NCBI RefSeq assembly: GCF_025766255.1
Contig: NW_026516739.1
Span: 157,500-221,499 of the forward strand
DNA: 64,000 nt
Source of the DNA: Zychaea mexicana
Lineage: Eukaryota > Mucoromycota > Mucoromycetes > Mucorales > Lichtheimiaceae
Reading direction: 5' to 3'
Of the stretch, positions 12,169-25,482 are shown one piece after another. The notes under the pieces were generated by a model. The model ran no database searches, was not told the origin of the DNA, and saw nothing but the letters and a program-made list of their open reading frames with translations. Made by a program: the position numbers and the translations under genes. The first letter of the stretch is position 1, and every line of letters begins with the position of its first letter.

Positions 12169-13428
12169 ATGGCATCCGATGACCGCGCGTCACAATTAGG
12201 TACATTCCCATGTCTTTTCTAAAATATGTTGAAGAACGTTATTGAGAGTTGTTGTTTACCTTCCTACACACGCAGTACAACAACTTTTAACCAATCCAAC
12301 GGTCCGAATCAAGGACACGAAAGCAACTACAGAAAAATTAAGCACAATCCTTCAGGATGGACGACCGAATCTCCATTTTATCTGTGGTATGCCTTGTCTT
12401 TTCCCAATATCAACGATACATTATTCCGTTAGTAACGTGAAATAATATACTTTCAAACAACAAAAAGACTTTGACATGACAATGTCACGGTACTATACGC
12501 GAAATAAAGATACCGGCGCATTACAACGTAATCCTTCGTGTCACGGCGTTCCAAGCCTTTACTCCAAAATGGATCCAAAGGTAATACGAATACTGAGAAA
12601 AAGATGCAAAGAGATAGATTTATGGGTTTGTGTCATCCATCAGAAGATTAATAATGATTTATGCAAATGTTTAGTTCAAGATAACTACTGACAATTTACT
12701 GAACACGTATTATCCGATCGAGATTCACAAGGAGATGACGCGTGAGCAAAAGTTACCCTATATGATTGAATGGTGGCAAAAGGCACACGCGGCAATGTCT
12801 GCACAAAAAATAACTCGCGACGGTAAATAACGTTCTTTTAACATCAATCCTCCTCTTCCTCTTCATTTTCCTTCACTTAAAATATTTTTTCTATCTGTCC
12901 AACGTCAATCAACCATGGGAACCAGATATTCGAGGGATGGCCGAAGAAACACCTGTCGAGCTACGACCTGGTATTGACACTGTTTTGGAGCTATGCTATA
13001 CCCGAGCACTCCCTTTCCTAGTCTTCTCAGCAGGCATTGGCAACATTATCGACGAGATCCTCAAGGAACACAAGCTCATGTTCCCAAACATGCACATTGT
13101 GTCCAACATGATGAAGTTTGACGAGCAAGGAGTCTGCGTTGACTTTGAAGAGCCACTGATCCACGTCTTCAACAAGTCCGAATTCCAACTAGAAAACACA
13201 CCCTACTACAAGACGATCAAGGATAGGGCCAACGTTATTTTGATTGGTGACTCAGAGGGCGACTTACAGATGTCCCAGGGCGTCAAGCATAACTTGTGCC
13301 TGAACATTGGATTCTGTAATCACGATTGCGAGGCATTGGAGCCAAAATATACCGAGAAATTTGATATTGTCATTATGGGTGACGCAGACTTCAATCCTGT
13401 CATTGACATTCTAGAATGCCTCGGATGA
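12169..13428 (+). CDS. Cytosolic pyrimidine 5'-nucleotidase, cN-III/UMPH-1 type (HAD superfamily)
   Basis: Five exons. The ATG at 12169 opens a short exon (MASDDRASQL). The second exon gives VRIKDTKATTEKLSTILQDG, the third (from about 12470) the HAD motif I as DFDMTMSRYY followed by SCHGVPSLYSKM, the fourth YYPIEIHKEMTREQKLPYMI, and the last (from about 12925) the catalytic core with LVFSAGIGNIIDEIL (motif II Ser), a conserved Lys region, and VILIGDSEGDLQMSQGV (motif IV acidic pair). This is the full order of the UMPH-1/NT5C3 family, which dephosphorylates CMP, UMP and sometimes m7GMP through an aspartyl-phosphate intermediate. Length is about 320 residues, as usual. It is intact and cytosolic, with no signal or anchor. 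Substrate preference within the family cannot be told from sequence. Confidence 0.92.
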
Positions 13429-14010
13429 AGCGTATAGCTTTTGTATGGTATTATCCCTCATTTTCAATTTAGAAAACATGTTGTAGTGTATTTGATTGGC
13501 GAGGTGATAATAAATATCTTTGGCTTGACTGTTACAAAACTACGAGGATGAGCACGACTGTCGGCTTAAATACAAACGATGAGATCAGCAGCAGCAGTGA
13601 TCACATCTTACTCGAAGCTGGAGCTATGGTGCTGTGTCCAGGAAGACGGGACAGGAGGTTGCCAGCCTTGTGTTGTAACGATGTGGCAGTATGCGGCGAC
13701 CTACAGCAACTAATAAGAAATGTGATCTCATCCAGTAGCCCCAGCTATACTGCGTGTGTTTACATATCACCGTAAATATAGCTCGTGTACAGTAATCCTC
13801 ATGTAAATGAAAAACATACAACCGCAGGAACTTGCTTTTCAAAACAAAGACGGCCACAGTAGAGGGTAAATTTTATATATTTAATAAGAAAGCTATACGA
13901 AGATAAGAAAGGTGGAGGAGATGTTGACTGGTATTTGTGGTAAAGAGGTACGGGTAACAGAAGGATCGACGGGAGACAGATATACAGTAGTTTCGTGGGG
14001 ACAATTTTAA
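13429..14010. other. Convergent intergenic region
   Basis: About 580 bases between the nucleotidase stop and the Rac1 stop. A 75-codon open frame at 13548-13775 has no recognisable feature and is probably chance. Both polyadenylation regions should lie here. Confidence 0.35.
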
Positions 14011-14934
<924 letters not shown>

Positions 14935-16167
14935 TATGGCGAATGAAAGGAAGAGAGGGGGACACGCAGAGAGAGAGAGAGAGAGAGAGACAAAGGGAGA
15001 ACGGGAGAAAAAGTGCGAGAAGGAAAAGAGAGAGAAAGGGAGAAAGAGGGAAGGCTTTGTTTTATGCAAAAGGAAAAAAAAAAAAAAGAAAGAACAAAGA
15101 TAAGACGGCTGAGGACGGTGGTAAGTTCGCACAACAAAGAAAGTGCGAAAGTAGAGGCAGGGAGGACAAGAGAAGAAAGAATATAAGTAGCAGACAGGCG
15201 TCCATGTGCGTGTCTATGCCTGTGCCTGGGCTAAGTTCCCCTTTCCCCCAAACAAACATATGGGTGTTTGCAGTAATCTGGTCTTCCAGGTCAAATGGCT
15301 GGCCTCATCCACAAGAGAACCCGTCATGTGCATAGCAACAACATGTGCATATCATAGCAACAATAAGCAGCCCGAGGAAGCAAGCTCACTACACGAGCCT
15401 TTTGTCTGCTCGTGTGTGCGTGTGCATTGCATAGCGTGCTCTGTGCCATAACAACACCATAACAACGCCCTTTGGTCCAAAGGAAATCAGAGTGGGAGAA
15501 CGGAACATCGGCAGAACAATTCATCCCGTCCATATGCCAGTCGCCAGAAAAGCATGTATTCGGAGTGTTTCCTTTTTGTGATAAGGTTGAAGGGAACACG
15601 GAGGGAAGGTAAAGGTGGGGGGGGGAGGAGGTGTTTACGCGATGGGTCAAGTGCTGTGTTGCTGATGAGGGGACCCTGCCAGTTTGTTTTGGTTTGTTGA
15701 CGGACGCGTTGTAGTCTATATATACGCAGTGCCATTTGAATGTTTAGCACCATGTACGTTGCACACAGCTTGAATACCGGTAACCCCCCCTCCCCCAGTG
15801 AGAATACGTAAACCGGGACTTTACAGCAGCTAAATCCATCTTTAGCGTGGTACCACACACACAGCCATAACAGGCCTTTGCAAGCTATTAGTAGGCCTTT
15901 TTTATACAACACATCGGAGAGCGGTCTGCTCTTTGTGTTACGGAACTCCGAGGCTTTCCTCATATTCTTTTCTTTCTTTTGGTGTCAGTTTTCTCTTTTT
16001 TTTTAATTCAATGTCGTAAACCAGGTTTTTGCTCCACTTGGCTCCTTTCTTCTTCCTTTCTTCTTGTCAAGAGCTATCTGCCCTCCTTCGTCCCATCCCC
16101 TCCCTGCACCCCCCCTTGGGTATCGTTCCATTCACCCCCCCTTGCTTTTCCTCTCGAGAAACATGCC
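14935..16167. promoter_or_regulatory. Divergent promoter region between Rac1 and the PPxY membrane protein
   Basis: About 1.2 kb. Immediately upstream of Rac1 lies a GA-rich block (14968-15060, with an almost pure GA run at 14970-14990 and an A-run at 15076-15087), reading CT-rich on the Rac1 coding strand. The other end (16020-16165) is CT/C-rich ahead of the membrane-protein start. A minus-strand open frame at 15487-15963 is interrupted by low-complexity G tracts and looks like chance. Confidence 0.4.
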
Positions 16168-17248
16168 ATGTGGCTAAACAACAGCATCTTTCTGCTGCTG
16201 CTGTTGCACTTTCTATACTGTTGCCAAGCGATCAACGTCGTCGTCGACTGTACCTGGCCCTGCGCAGACTCCACCCATGCATGTATCGTCACTGATGCCA
16301 CCGTCCAGTGTGGTCCTCGGCATAACTCACAGTAAGCCTTTGAAGAGATAAACACTGATATGTTTTCCATTCCCGCTCATCGTCCGCCGACTGCTTTCAT
16401 AAAAAAAAAAAAGATGGATTCTTCCACAGCCGAATGGGTCCCCCGTATTCATTGGCGAAACCGCACGTCGAAACACGCCTTGCGTTATATCACCCGATCC
16501 ACCACTCCATGAAACCGAACTCGACCAAGTCTCCAACGGACGCCAATCCGTCATTCAATGGCCACCAGGCAACGCGAGCAACCCATTGGATGCGTACCTC
16601 AGCGACTGTGAACTCAACACCTACTGTAGTCAAGACACGCGCATTTGTGTCCAGAGTATCCCGGAGGATGCAACGTGCGAATCGACCCATCAGTGTCTGA
16701 ACGCTATGCAATGCATTGAAAACCGGTGCACGGACACGAGCTTGGATGACAATGAAAACATCGACCGCAGTCATACCAGCCATGTGCATATTGCCATCAT
16801 TGTTGTTGTCGTCGTTGTTGCTGTCCTTGTCATCATTTCCGCTGCTCTGTTTGTCTATTTCTATCGAAAGCGTAAATTAAAATTGAACAAGAAACACAAC
16901 TCCTCGTCTTCTTCTTCTTCTCCATCGGTAATTGCATTACCTACTCTTTCCTCGCCTTCAGCACATCATCAACAACCACCACCCGCTCCTCCGTCATTAT
17001 TGGTATCACCATCACAGCAGCAGCAACAACAACAACAACAACATAACCTTCATCTTCATCAAAGTCCACAGTCTCATGTACCACACCAGCCATCGACCTC
17101 TTTAGCTCAACCGTCGACAGAAACGACTCCGTACATGCAACAGCAGCATCTTCAGTATCAACTCCATCGACAACATGCCTCCATCGATATCAACCAAAAC
17201 GATGCATCTACTTCTAACAACATTCCTCCTCCACCTTATTCACCTTGA
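16168..17248 (+). CDS. Secretory-pathway single-pass membrane protein with C-terminal PPxY motif
   Basis: Two exons, joined by an intron from about 16332 to 16413 (CA|GTAAGC ... AAG|ATGG). The product starts MWLNNSIFLLLLLHFLYCCQ, a clear signal peptide. The ectodomain (about 200 residues) has about fourteen cysteines in spaced pairs (for example CELNTYC, CESTHQCLNAMQC) and possible N-glycosylation sites. One transmembrane helix follows ([20 protein letters not shown], about residues 205-225) with a basic stop-transfer YRKRKLKLNKK. The cytosolic tail is rich in Ser, Gln and Pro and ends PPPPYSP just before the stop at 17246. PPxY is a WW-domain ligand used by Nedd4/Rsp5-type ubiquitin ligases and their adaptors, so the protein could be a sensor or cargo adaptor. 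No family was recognised. The start was chosen because it gives the signal peptide. Confidence 0.8.
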
Positions 17249-17698
17249 AAACACACACATCCCAACCTCACCGTGTAAATAGCAACGCTTCCCCTCCATA
17301 GCATTTTCTTTTAGCATGTACAGTTTATTTTCTTTACAAATTAAATTTTGTTGTTTTTTCTTTTTTGAATCGTGAAAAGGGCAATTAACCGTGGAAGAGA
17401 ATGGAAATGTGGCATTTTTAGAAATGGTTTAAGTACGACCTAGCCAGCGATGCAAAATGGTTTGGTAAAAAGGAACCCTAATGCAAATAAGACTTTGTGT
17501 CAATCACACTACAATAGTCTTCTGAGCTAAATGTATGTATTAGAAGGGATCTCCTGAATTGATATAATTGTGCGTGTTGTATATACGCAAGCGTGTATTA
17601 TTAAGTGAGTTGTGTTAAAAAAAAAGATATAACTTGAAGAGGAGAATGCGTGATAAGAAAGGTTGGATTATGTATGTCTTGTCTGTGGTGTGTATAAA

Positions 17699-17732
<34 letters not shown>

Positions 17733-17748
17733 TTGTGTGTGATATCTA
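17249..17748. other. Convergent intergenic region with TA/TG microsatellite
   Basis: About 500 bases between convergent genes. A TA run (17699-17713) passes directly into a TG run (17714-17742). Nothing else is recognisable. Confidence 0.4.
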
Positions 17749-20713
17749 CTATTGAGATGCTGGGTGATACGACGAAGGAGGGACTTGAGGCGTCAATCCG
17801 CCACGATATCGACTAATGGTAATGCCCAATCCCGAGGAAGACGAAGCAGAGGATGCTTGTCGATCCAAACTGGGTCGATGTTGCAATTGTTGTTGTGGAT
17901 GATGTTGATTGTATGAACGATGATGATGATGAAGATGATCATAACCTTCTGGTCCTTCTTCGTATAAATCCTCCTCGTCCTCTTCCTCCAGATCAGGATA
18001 TATATCAGAACCACGATGATGATGATGATGATGATGGTGTCGGTGATGATGAGGATGACTATACTGTGTATCATCGGAAAGACATGAAATGGGTCGCATA
18101 ATATTGGATGATGATGATGATGATAGTGAATGTGGTTGTTGTCTATGACTATTATTATTGTTGTTAGGTGGAATGAAGGATGTCGAAAAAGATGATTTGC
18201 CATGCATAAGTGGTTCTACCACAGGTTGCTGTTCCTGTTGCTGTTGATGGTGATGGGCTGCTGCTGCTGCTGCTGCTTTAGATGAAGGAACAGACGGTCG
18301 CTGCTGCTGTTGTGGTTGAGATGAAACGCTTTTGGATCGTCGTCGCGTAATACCGTGTGTCAAGTTGGAAAGCGACGATGACAGTTTTTGAATTGACTTG
18401 CGGAGACGGTCCATGATCGTCACTGCTTGAGTGACCTCTTCATCAGTGACTTCAACGGCCTTGTACCGTCGAGGATCTGCTTCTTCCCACCATGCTTGTG
18501 GATCCTCAATGTCCTCAATCACCCAAGGATGATGCTAAAAAACACGTCCGATGATAGAAGTATGTCAGCCCCCCTTCTTCTGGTATCAATGCGTTGTACT
18601 ACCAAGAAAGAAAATATGTGTACCTTGACTTGTTCGAGCGTGATACGCTCATCTGGATTCTTTGTTAATAACCGATGCAAAAGATGTTTGAGCTCATCAG
18701 AAATGTCGAATCCAATCTCTTCCGGGTCCGGAAACCTCAATGGCTCTGTGGGTATCGTATCGAACAGTTCGAATTCTGTGGCTGCCGTGAATGGACACTG
18801 ACCAAAGATAAAACAATACAGGGTCACTCCCAGTGCCCACACATCGATGGCTTTGGTGATCCGGGGCCGATAATGTGATACTTTGTCGCTATTGTTGTTG
18901 TTGTTGTTGTTGCTGTTACCACTGTGAGTGCTATCTCTATTACTTTCGTCGTTGCCTGGTCCTTCTTTAGCGACACTATGGTTACTGCTATGACTATCCA
19001 GACTGGTCGTGGGACTGAGCGGCATGTCGCCTGCACAACAAAGTTCTGGAGCAAAGAATGCAGGTGTGCCTGCAGTCTCTGCCAACTCGCGATCCACGCG
19101 ACTAGTATCACTCGTCGTAGTCGTGGACCGTTGTCCGTCGCCAGCCAATAACTCATTGAAATATGAGACGCCAAAATCCGAGATTTTAACAACTAGATCA
19201 TTTGTCAATAGCAAATTGGCTGGTTTGATATCGCGATGAATGATGCCTTGATAATGGACTATTTTTCCATCAAGAAGAAAATTTTAATATTGAAAAAATC
19301 GTTGAATGAACAATAAAGAGAGATTTAATATAAAAAGAAAAAAACTTACGATAATCTAGACCGCTTACAACGTCTCTGAATACGCTACGCGCCTCGTCGA
19401 TCGATAAAACCGGCATTTCATTCTCGTCGCGCCATTCGATCTCTCCGCCTTCCATATACTCCAGCGCTATATATCGTGTGCACATACATGTATATAGATG
19501 GATAAATTGGATTGAGTGTTAAAAAAACACAAATTTCGCATAGTTAGTAAGGGGAGTCGTGCAATAAAGAAGGGGCAGAGGGATAGAAGAGTCAATCCTT
19601 CTTTTCATCCTTGGATTGGGCTGGCCCACCCCCCTTCACATATACACACACATCCATGAGAGAAATGTATATTTATTTACCCATATATATTTTTCGACTG
19701 GCAGGATCATCAATCACTTCACGTAGCCTGACAACGTGTGGATGGGCACACTTTTTCAAAATGGCAATCTCACGCCGAATCTTTTGTTCGTTCTCTCTGT
19801 ACTGCGGCAAATCAGTCTGCTTTTTGAGTCCATCCAGTCCAGAGCGGACATGCTGTTGACTGTTGCCACGTAACAGACTGTATCCAAGTTGCCGTCGTCG
19901 GGTTCGCTTGTCGACAATTTTAATGGCCTGTGTTGTTGGTGTCACCAAAAAAAGAAATTAAGGAGTAACGGTGCGACGACGACCGTTAATAATAATATTA
20001 AAAAACAAAACGAATATGTTCATAGCAACTGCTTAGTTTACCACTAGTTCACCCGTTTCGATATCTTCAGCAAGTTTGACTTTTCCATGGACACCTCGAC
20101 CGATTTCTTTGATAATCATGTACTTGTTGATAACCTTGTTGCCCGTCGCAGGGTCATAGTCCTTGTTGATAGTGTTGGTCATTACTACGTCATTTTGCTG
20201 ATGTAATAATGGTGGAGGAAGTCTAGGCGAGGACGGTGTACTTGACTGTTGTACTTGACTACTGTTGTTGATTGGGTGCAACAGTTGGCTGTTATTATTA
20301 TTATTAGTAGTAGTGTGTGGTTGGCGCGAAAAGGAGAATTTGCGAATGCGTTCTGTCAATCCAGAAGATGGTTGTGATTGTTCATGGTCATTCGTTGGAG
20401 AAGTCACAGTAGTGGTTGTAGGGTATACGGACGGATAACCATTGGAGCGTCGCATCGAAGACCGTGTTGCTGCTGGTGGTCGTTCCAAGTCGGTTGTACT
20501 ATTACTGGCACCGGTGGTGGTGGTGATGCTGGTTGCATTGCTGGTTGGGGTGACGACGAGACTGTCGGCACTCTTCCATGGAGTCAAAGAATGACCGGTC
20601 AGCAGCATGGAAAATGGATTCTTTTCACTATTTTGGGGTATACTGGAGCGTCTTTGTGCAAAGTAGGTGGGTTCGTGGATAGGTGAAAAGTCTGCTGCTG
20701 ACGACGGCTGCAT
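17749..20713 (-). CDS. CaMKK/Ssp1/Sak1-type serine/threonine kinase (upstream kinase of AMPK/Snf1)
   Basis: About six exons on the minus strand. After a Ser/Thr/Asn-rich N-terminus of about 230 residues (start MQPSSAADFSPIHEPTYF at 20713) the kinase domain begins YMIIKEIGRGVHGKVKLAED (Gly-rich loop), then AIKIVDKRTRRRQ with the catalytic Lys, HVVRLREVIDDP, ALEYMEGGEIEW, GIIHRDIKPANLLL (HRD), KISDFGVSYFNE (DFG), TAGTPAFFAPELC (activation loop and APE) and ITKAIDVWALGVTLYCFIFG. An Asn/Ser-rich insert follows the APE. The domain ends with HHPWVIEDIEDPQAWW. GTPAFFAPE with ISDFGVS is typical of CaMKK, S. pombe Ssp1 and yeast Sak1/Tos3/Elm1. The 250-residue tail has basic RRRSKS, poly-Ala, poly-Gln and an eight-His run. 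Expected to phosphorylate the activation loop of AMPK/Snf1. An autoinhibitory calmodulin site was not identified. Confidence 0.9.
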
Positions 20714-21830
20714 ATTAGTAGTATTACTTTTGTTGTTGCTGTGTATTTGTGGTGTATAACGGATGTGTGCGGCGAGGGAAATAGTGAGAAATGGTAAAGA
20801 AGACGGACGGATAAAAAGAAGTAAAAGAGGGGAAAACGAGAGAGAAGAGAAAGCGACGATATATATGCCTTGAGCGTTGCTGTTGTTGTTGTTGTTGTTG
20901 TTGTTATTGCTAATAAGAAGCAGAAAAAAGAAAAAAGAGAGGAAGAGAGCGCAGCGTGGGCTGAGGTTATAATGTCCAACCACCTAGAACCTCTCCAAAT
21001 CAAGTAAGCGGCACCCTTTCTTGTTGTTATTGCTTATTGCCCGTTTGTCAAGGACTGCTAGAATCGTGTATTATATGGGGGCAGCATCGCATTGACTCAC
21101 ATGCGAGTAGGTTTCTGGATTCTGCTGCAATACTAAAACTCACACACGCACCATGTTTATTATTATTCTCTGCGCACGACGACGTTTTGCACCTGACAGA
21201 CAACTCTTATTTACACCTCTCGGATAGTGTCGGAAAGGGAGAGAGAAAGAGAGAGAGAGAGTCGGGGAGCTTTCTTTAATTGGAGAAGGCATCGTGTGCG
21301 TTCAAAAGAAGATCCACTTTAAGCATGGCGTTGTTGCTGCTGCTGCTGCTGCTGCTGTTGTTGTTCATTAAAGCACTTGCATGCAGCCGTTAACAAAGCA
21401 GCACGATACGCACAGTGCAGGACTTGTATTACAAGGATCCACCACCCATTCTACTTGCTGCTATTACAAGTTAGTATGTATTGGAAATGGATCGGTGAGT
21501 CGAGAGTATTAAGAAGCTGCTGTCAACAACAAACAACATAAGAGAAAAAAGGGAAAGGCTGAAATAGTGTCACTGATCACACTGAGCGAGAAAACACACA
21601 CACACATTCACCCTCCTTTCTGCTTCTCTTCTTCCACCCCCTTTGCCCAACTTGGCAAACGCTGCTCGCACCAAGCCCCCCCTCCCCTCCCCTCCCCTCC
21701 CTCTTTTGTCTTTTTCAACCTGTTCTCTCTTTCTGTCTCTCTCTTTTTCTCTTCTTTCTACCTTTCACCTTTTCTCTTGTTGTATACCCTCACCCTTTCT
21801 ACCAACACATACCTCACTAATCGCGCGCAA
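20714..21830. promoter_or_regulatory. Divergent promoter region between the kinase and PA-TM-RING genes
   Basis: About 1.1 kb containing simple repeats: a TTG run at 20879-20904, a TGC/TTG run at 21333-21365, a GA run at 21239-21261, and a long CT/C-rich tract (21600-21790) including CCCTCC repeats directly before the PA-TM-RING start. The kinase frame stays open upstream of 20713, but that stretch translates the repeats and is unlikely to be protein. Confidence 0.4.
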
Positions 21831-23331
21831 ATGAGGAGCAGCAACAGCAGTAGTAGTAGTGTTCAGTCGCCGTCTCTGCCGTCAAGGTTACTGTCGGTGC
21901 TATTGGTGGTTGTCCTCTTGTCCAGCTGCGTAGTCAAGGGATCAATTGTTGTTCTCGTGCGTCTCTTTTACTCCAATCACCCCTCATCTCTCGATAGTCT
22001 GCTATAAACCAACTCACTCATACATGAAAAGCTAACCCTTTGTTTCTTTTTCCGTTGAACAGACCAACAACATGACCTATGCAGATCACGCCGCGGCATT
22101 CGGTCCGCGATTATCGGAGAAGGGAAAACTGGGCTTCTTAATTGAACCCGAGCAGGATCCGACAGGTTGCAGCCCTGTCGTAGTAGAGAAACCACCGTTT
22201 CTACAAGAGGATAGCTGGATTGCATTGGTACGGCGAGGAGATTGTTCATTTATTACAAAGGTGCGCTCGATGCAGAAAAGCGGTGCTACGGCTGTGGTGG
22301 TTGGAGATCCTGACCATCCGGGCCGTTGGATCACCATGTATGCACCTGGTAAAGTTTTTTTTTCTTCCTTTTTATTGGGACATGGTGTGAGGTGAGACAG
22401 AATGCTACAGGGATGCGTGATCGTGTGTATGTGTGTGAATATGGGACTAACACTATGCCTTATGTCCAATAGGAGACACATCAGATGTGTTGATTCCAAG
22501 TGTATTTCTTGCACAAGAAGAGTACTTGTCGCTGCTATCATTAGCGAGGACTGGACCTATTCCGATCCGTCTAGAGCTGGACGACTTTATCTCTTGGTAA
22601 GCAATATTAGAGAATTGAGGGGGGTTCATTTGTTTCTGAATATGTTTATATTATGCGCGTTGTGTGTATCTGTAATACTCAAGTGGCATGGCATATACCA
22701 CCTTCTAGGCCACTCATCGACGTTCTCATCATCGTCGTTATATCACCCACCATCCTCCTTGTCCTCATCTACATTTCATGGCGTATCCGTCAACGACAAA
22801 AGCGACGAGCCGAGCTGGCAGATGTCAAGACTGTCAATAAGCTGACAATCAAGAAATTCAACCGGCAAAAGATACGTGAGAACGAACGGGAAGAATGTGC
22901 CATTTGTCTAGAGGATTATATGGAGGCCGACAGCCTACGCGTGCTACCGTGTCAACACGATTTCCACGCGCAGTGCGTTGATGCATGGTTAACGACGCAG
23001 AAGAAATTTGTAAGTCCTTTTTTCTTTTTGGGGTGGTTTGTTTTGATTGTGCTAGTACTACCACTAGTACTACTTCTACTGTAACCTGTCGTTCCCGCAA
23101 TGAGATACTAATAACACATTACACAATAACAGTGCCCGATCTGTAAAGCTTGTATAGAACGACTTCCATGCCCTCAACAACAGCACGAAAGAGGTATGTG
23201 ACACCAGAAAATGAGTCTTGAAGAACACACAGGGAGGGAATGTTTATCGGAATGGCTCACACGCTTTACTCCATTTAGAGCCATTATTGCCCATCTACGG
23301 CACTGTACCCAGTTCTGAACGGATGGTGTAA
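21831..23331 (+). CDS. PA-TM-RING E3 ubiquitin ligase
   Basis: The ATG at 21831 gives a Ser-rich start then a hydrophobic signal ([20 protein letters not shown]). Exons 2 and 3 encode a protease-associated (PA) domain: [45 protein letters not shown], then after an intron [17 protein letters not shown]. Exon 4 holds the transmembrane helix [20 protein letters not shown] and the RING-H2 finger starting [20 protein letters not shown], with [14 protein letters not shown], completed in exon 5 by [13 protein letters not shown] final small exon read after the GTATGT donor at about 23194 ends [17 protein letters not shown], with the stop at 23329-23331; without that splice the protein would end at 23201. 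The family (RNF13, RNF167 and fungal relatives) ubiquitinates membrane cargo at endosomes or the vacuole. It could act in the same sorting route as PPxY adaptors such as its neighbour at 16168; that link is inference. Confidence 0.88.
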
Positions 23332-23953
23332 CTGCTAGACTCAGCTTTTGCTCTTCTCACTTGGAGCAGCGTTTCTCTCTTCTTTTGTAATCTTTTTCAT
23401 TTGCTTTTTTTGGCTTTTTTTTTGTTTTGTACAGTATTTTACCTACCTTGTTTACATCATACGCACAACACAGCACAAACACTACACTCACACACATTTC
23501 AACCGTATAAAATAAAAAGAGAAGCATTTGCATGCATGCACAATGTGCATTCGCTCACTTTAGTCTTTTTTATCTGGTTTCTGCAGTTTATTTGTGTATG
23601 AGTATACTACTATATACACATGTTATATGCATTGTACACAAGCGGCACTTTTGTCTATCGCTCTCCTTAAACATGCATGATGATTCGTACATGAAGTGCA
23701 CATGAGATTAAATTATTGCTACTAATCAGCCTGCTCTATAACATCTATTATGTTGCTGTTTTATGCCCTGCCAACGAAGCTGTGTTTTTGTTGACGACGC
23801 CGTCATCATCTGATTTGAATGAAAGAATAAAAGTAGCTTAACACTTGAACAAGGTTTTTCCAGGACCCCGCATTGTGTGTATTACACAATTACCCAACAA
23901 CACAAGGTAATGTATACTGCTGTGCAGATTATACAGTACTGTTCAGCAATAAC
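23332..23953. other. Intergenic region left of the mobile-element cluster
   Basis: About 620 AT-rich bases with the 3' region of the PA-TM-RING gene. No coding exon was recognised. The junction to the repeated element is at about 23954, where similarity to the inverted copy begins. Confidence 0.4.
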
Positions 23954-25482
23954 AGAGAAAGGGCAAAGCTATTATTAAAACCAACGACGTGTGAAGTTGA
24001 CAGCTTCGTAATAGTAACCGCTGCACGAAATGCCCTGTCAAGTTGTTACGCACTGTTAAGCGGGCTGTTAAACTCTAAAATTTAACAGCGACTGCTGCAG
24101 GTGCTCCAATTGCTCAGTTAAACAAAGAATGCCTCAGCTCAATGTATTATATATATGCTTGCCGAGCAAACGAAACCTCTTGATTGGATTACTGTCAATT
24201 TTCCCCAGCACTTCTGAACTTGTTCCAACTTTGAGCGACGATAGCTCAAAACTTTATCAAGAAAAGGGAAAATCGAAACCGATAACTTTCCTGGTCAAAA
24301 GGAAAATTTTTTATCGGTTTAAAATTTGATATGGGGTGATGAGATATTTTAAAGTAACCCAATAAAGTGGTACGGTTTGAGGTGGCGTGCATACCGTATA
24401 CTAGCCGAAAGAGAGAGAACCCCTTTTTCATCACCGTCACAACAAAGTTAAGCTGCACCAAGTGTCGTTCTCTTTCTTCTTACATCAATCCAAAATGTAC
24501 ACTTTCACTTTCCGTCTTAACAATTCTGAAAATAACATCCATCGCTGTCAATACTGCGACAAGGTTATGCAACCAATTCGAACCTTCACCGACATATTCC
24601 TGAAAAGCATAGACTGCAAGTACCGTGAAGGATATAAAAGTGAGTTTGATATAGTACTAATGCATATCATTTGTTAATAGTCAAGATGTCCCTGCTGAGT
24701 CGATTAGCGAATCGCGTGAAACCGAGGATAGCGATCTTGGAGACGAAGGAGATAACTTCGATGATACTTCGGTTATCGATCAAGAGGATTTCTTCTACCT
24801 TGAAGTTGATGACAGTCTCGAGGCTGATGAAGGGGAAGTTAGCGACTTTAACCAGCAGGGTGCCTACCATAGATAGGAGTCCAACCCATTCTATCCGTTT
24901 AAAATCGAAATGGAGATGCAAGCCCTGTTGTTTTTTAAAGGCTCTCAGGACAGATTCTCCAACAGAATCTCGAAGAAGATTCTGCAGCTTTTAAAGAATT
25001 TCATCGAGTTATCTCACAAAGAGCGAGATCTAATTCAACCAAGACCGGAGGGCTTCGACCCGATTAAAAACGTACCAAAGGATGACAGAATTTGCAAGAG
25101 CCATGATCCCGGCAGAAATTTCCCAAGCTCGAAGTTCACAGTTGCCAAATCAACAAAGGAGAGAGCCAGGAGCCTGCCGATCTATTCATGATCAAACCTT
25201 CCAGGTAGTGTCTTAGCAGTACATTTATACTTTTCACAAAAGTGCACGTCAGATAAAAGATGCTAACACCATTCACTTGGGGCTTATCGTCTATTCACTT
25301 GGGTATGGTCATGTCAAACCCTGTCAAGGTCCAACACCTCAAGTTTTTTCTGCCTGACTTTACAGCGAACAAACGCTATACCTTGAATCAAGGTCGAAAA
25401 TGGAAGGATTACTATCATTTCCCGGCACCAATGGTTCCAAAGGAGTTATCCAACGCTGAGGCGGATTATTGGGTTGGCGATG
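23954..25482 (+). repeat. Left arm of a 1.5 kb inverted repeat
   Basis: This stretch is highly similar to the reverse complement of 30400-31918. Similarity starts abruptly at AGAGAAAGGGCAAAGCT (23954) and ends after GGGTTGGCGATGT (about 25482). The arms differ by scattered substitutions and small indels; for example this arm has about 40 extra bases near 24318-24357. Both arms share the same in-frame TAG and the same terminal TGA (24877 and 25189 here). Confidence 0.9.

Noticed and set aside
15487..15963. Minus-strand 158-codon frame upstream of the PPxY protein
   Set aside because: It translates promoter sequence and G tracts (a seven-Pro-like run), with no domain or signal, and overlaps the expected promoter of the plus-strand gene.
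18003..18052. CRISPR-like or satellite array at the GAT/CAT repeats
   Set aside because: These are trinucleotide repeats encoding poly-His in the kinase tail, with no spacers; no CRISPR-like array exists in the window.
20714..20983. Upstream extension of the kinase N-terminus
   Set aside because: The added residues are translated TTG/TTA repeats and a hydrophobic run; MQPSSAADF at 20713 is a better start.
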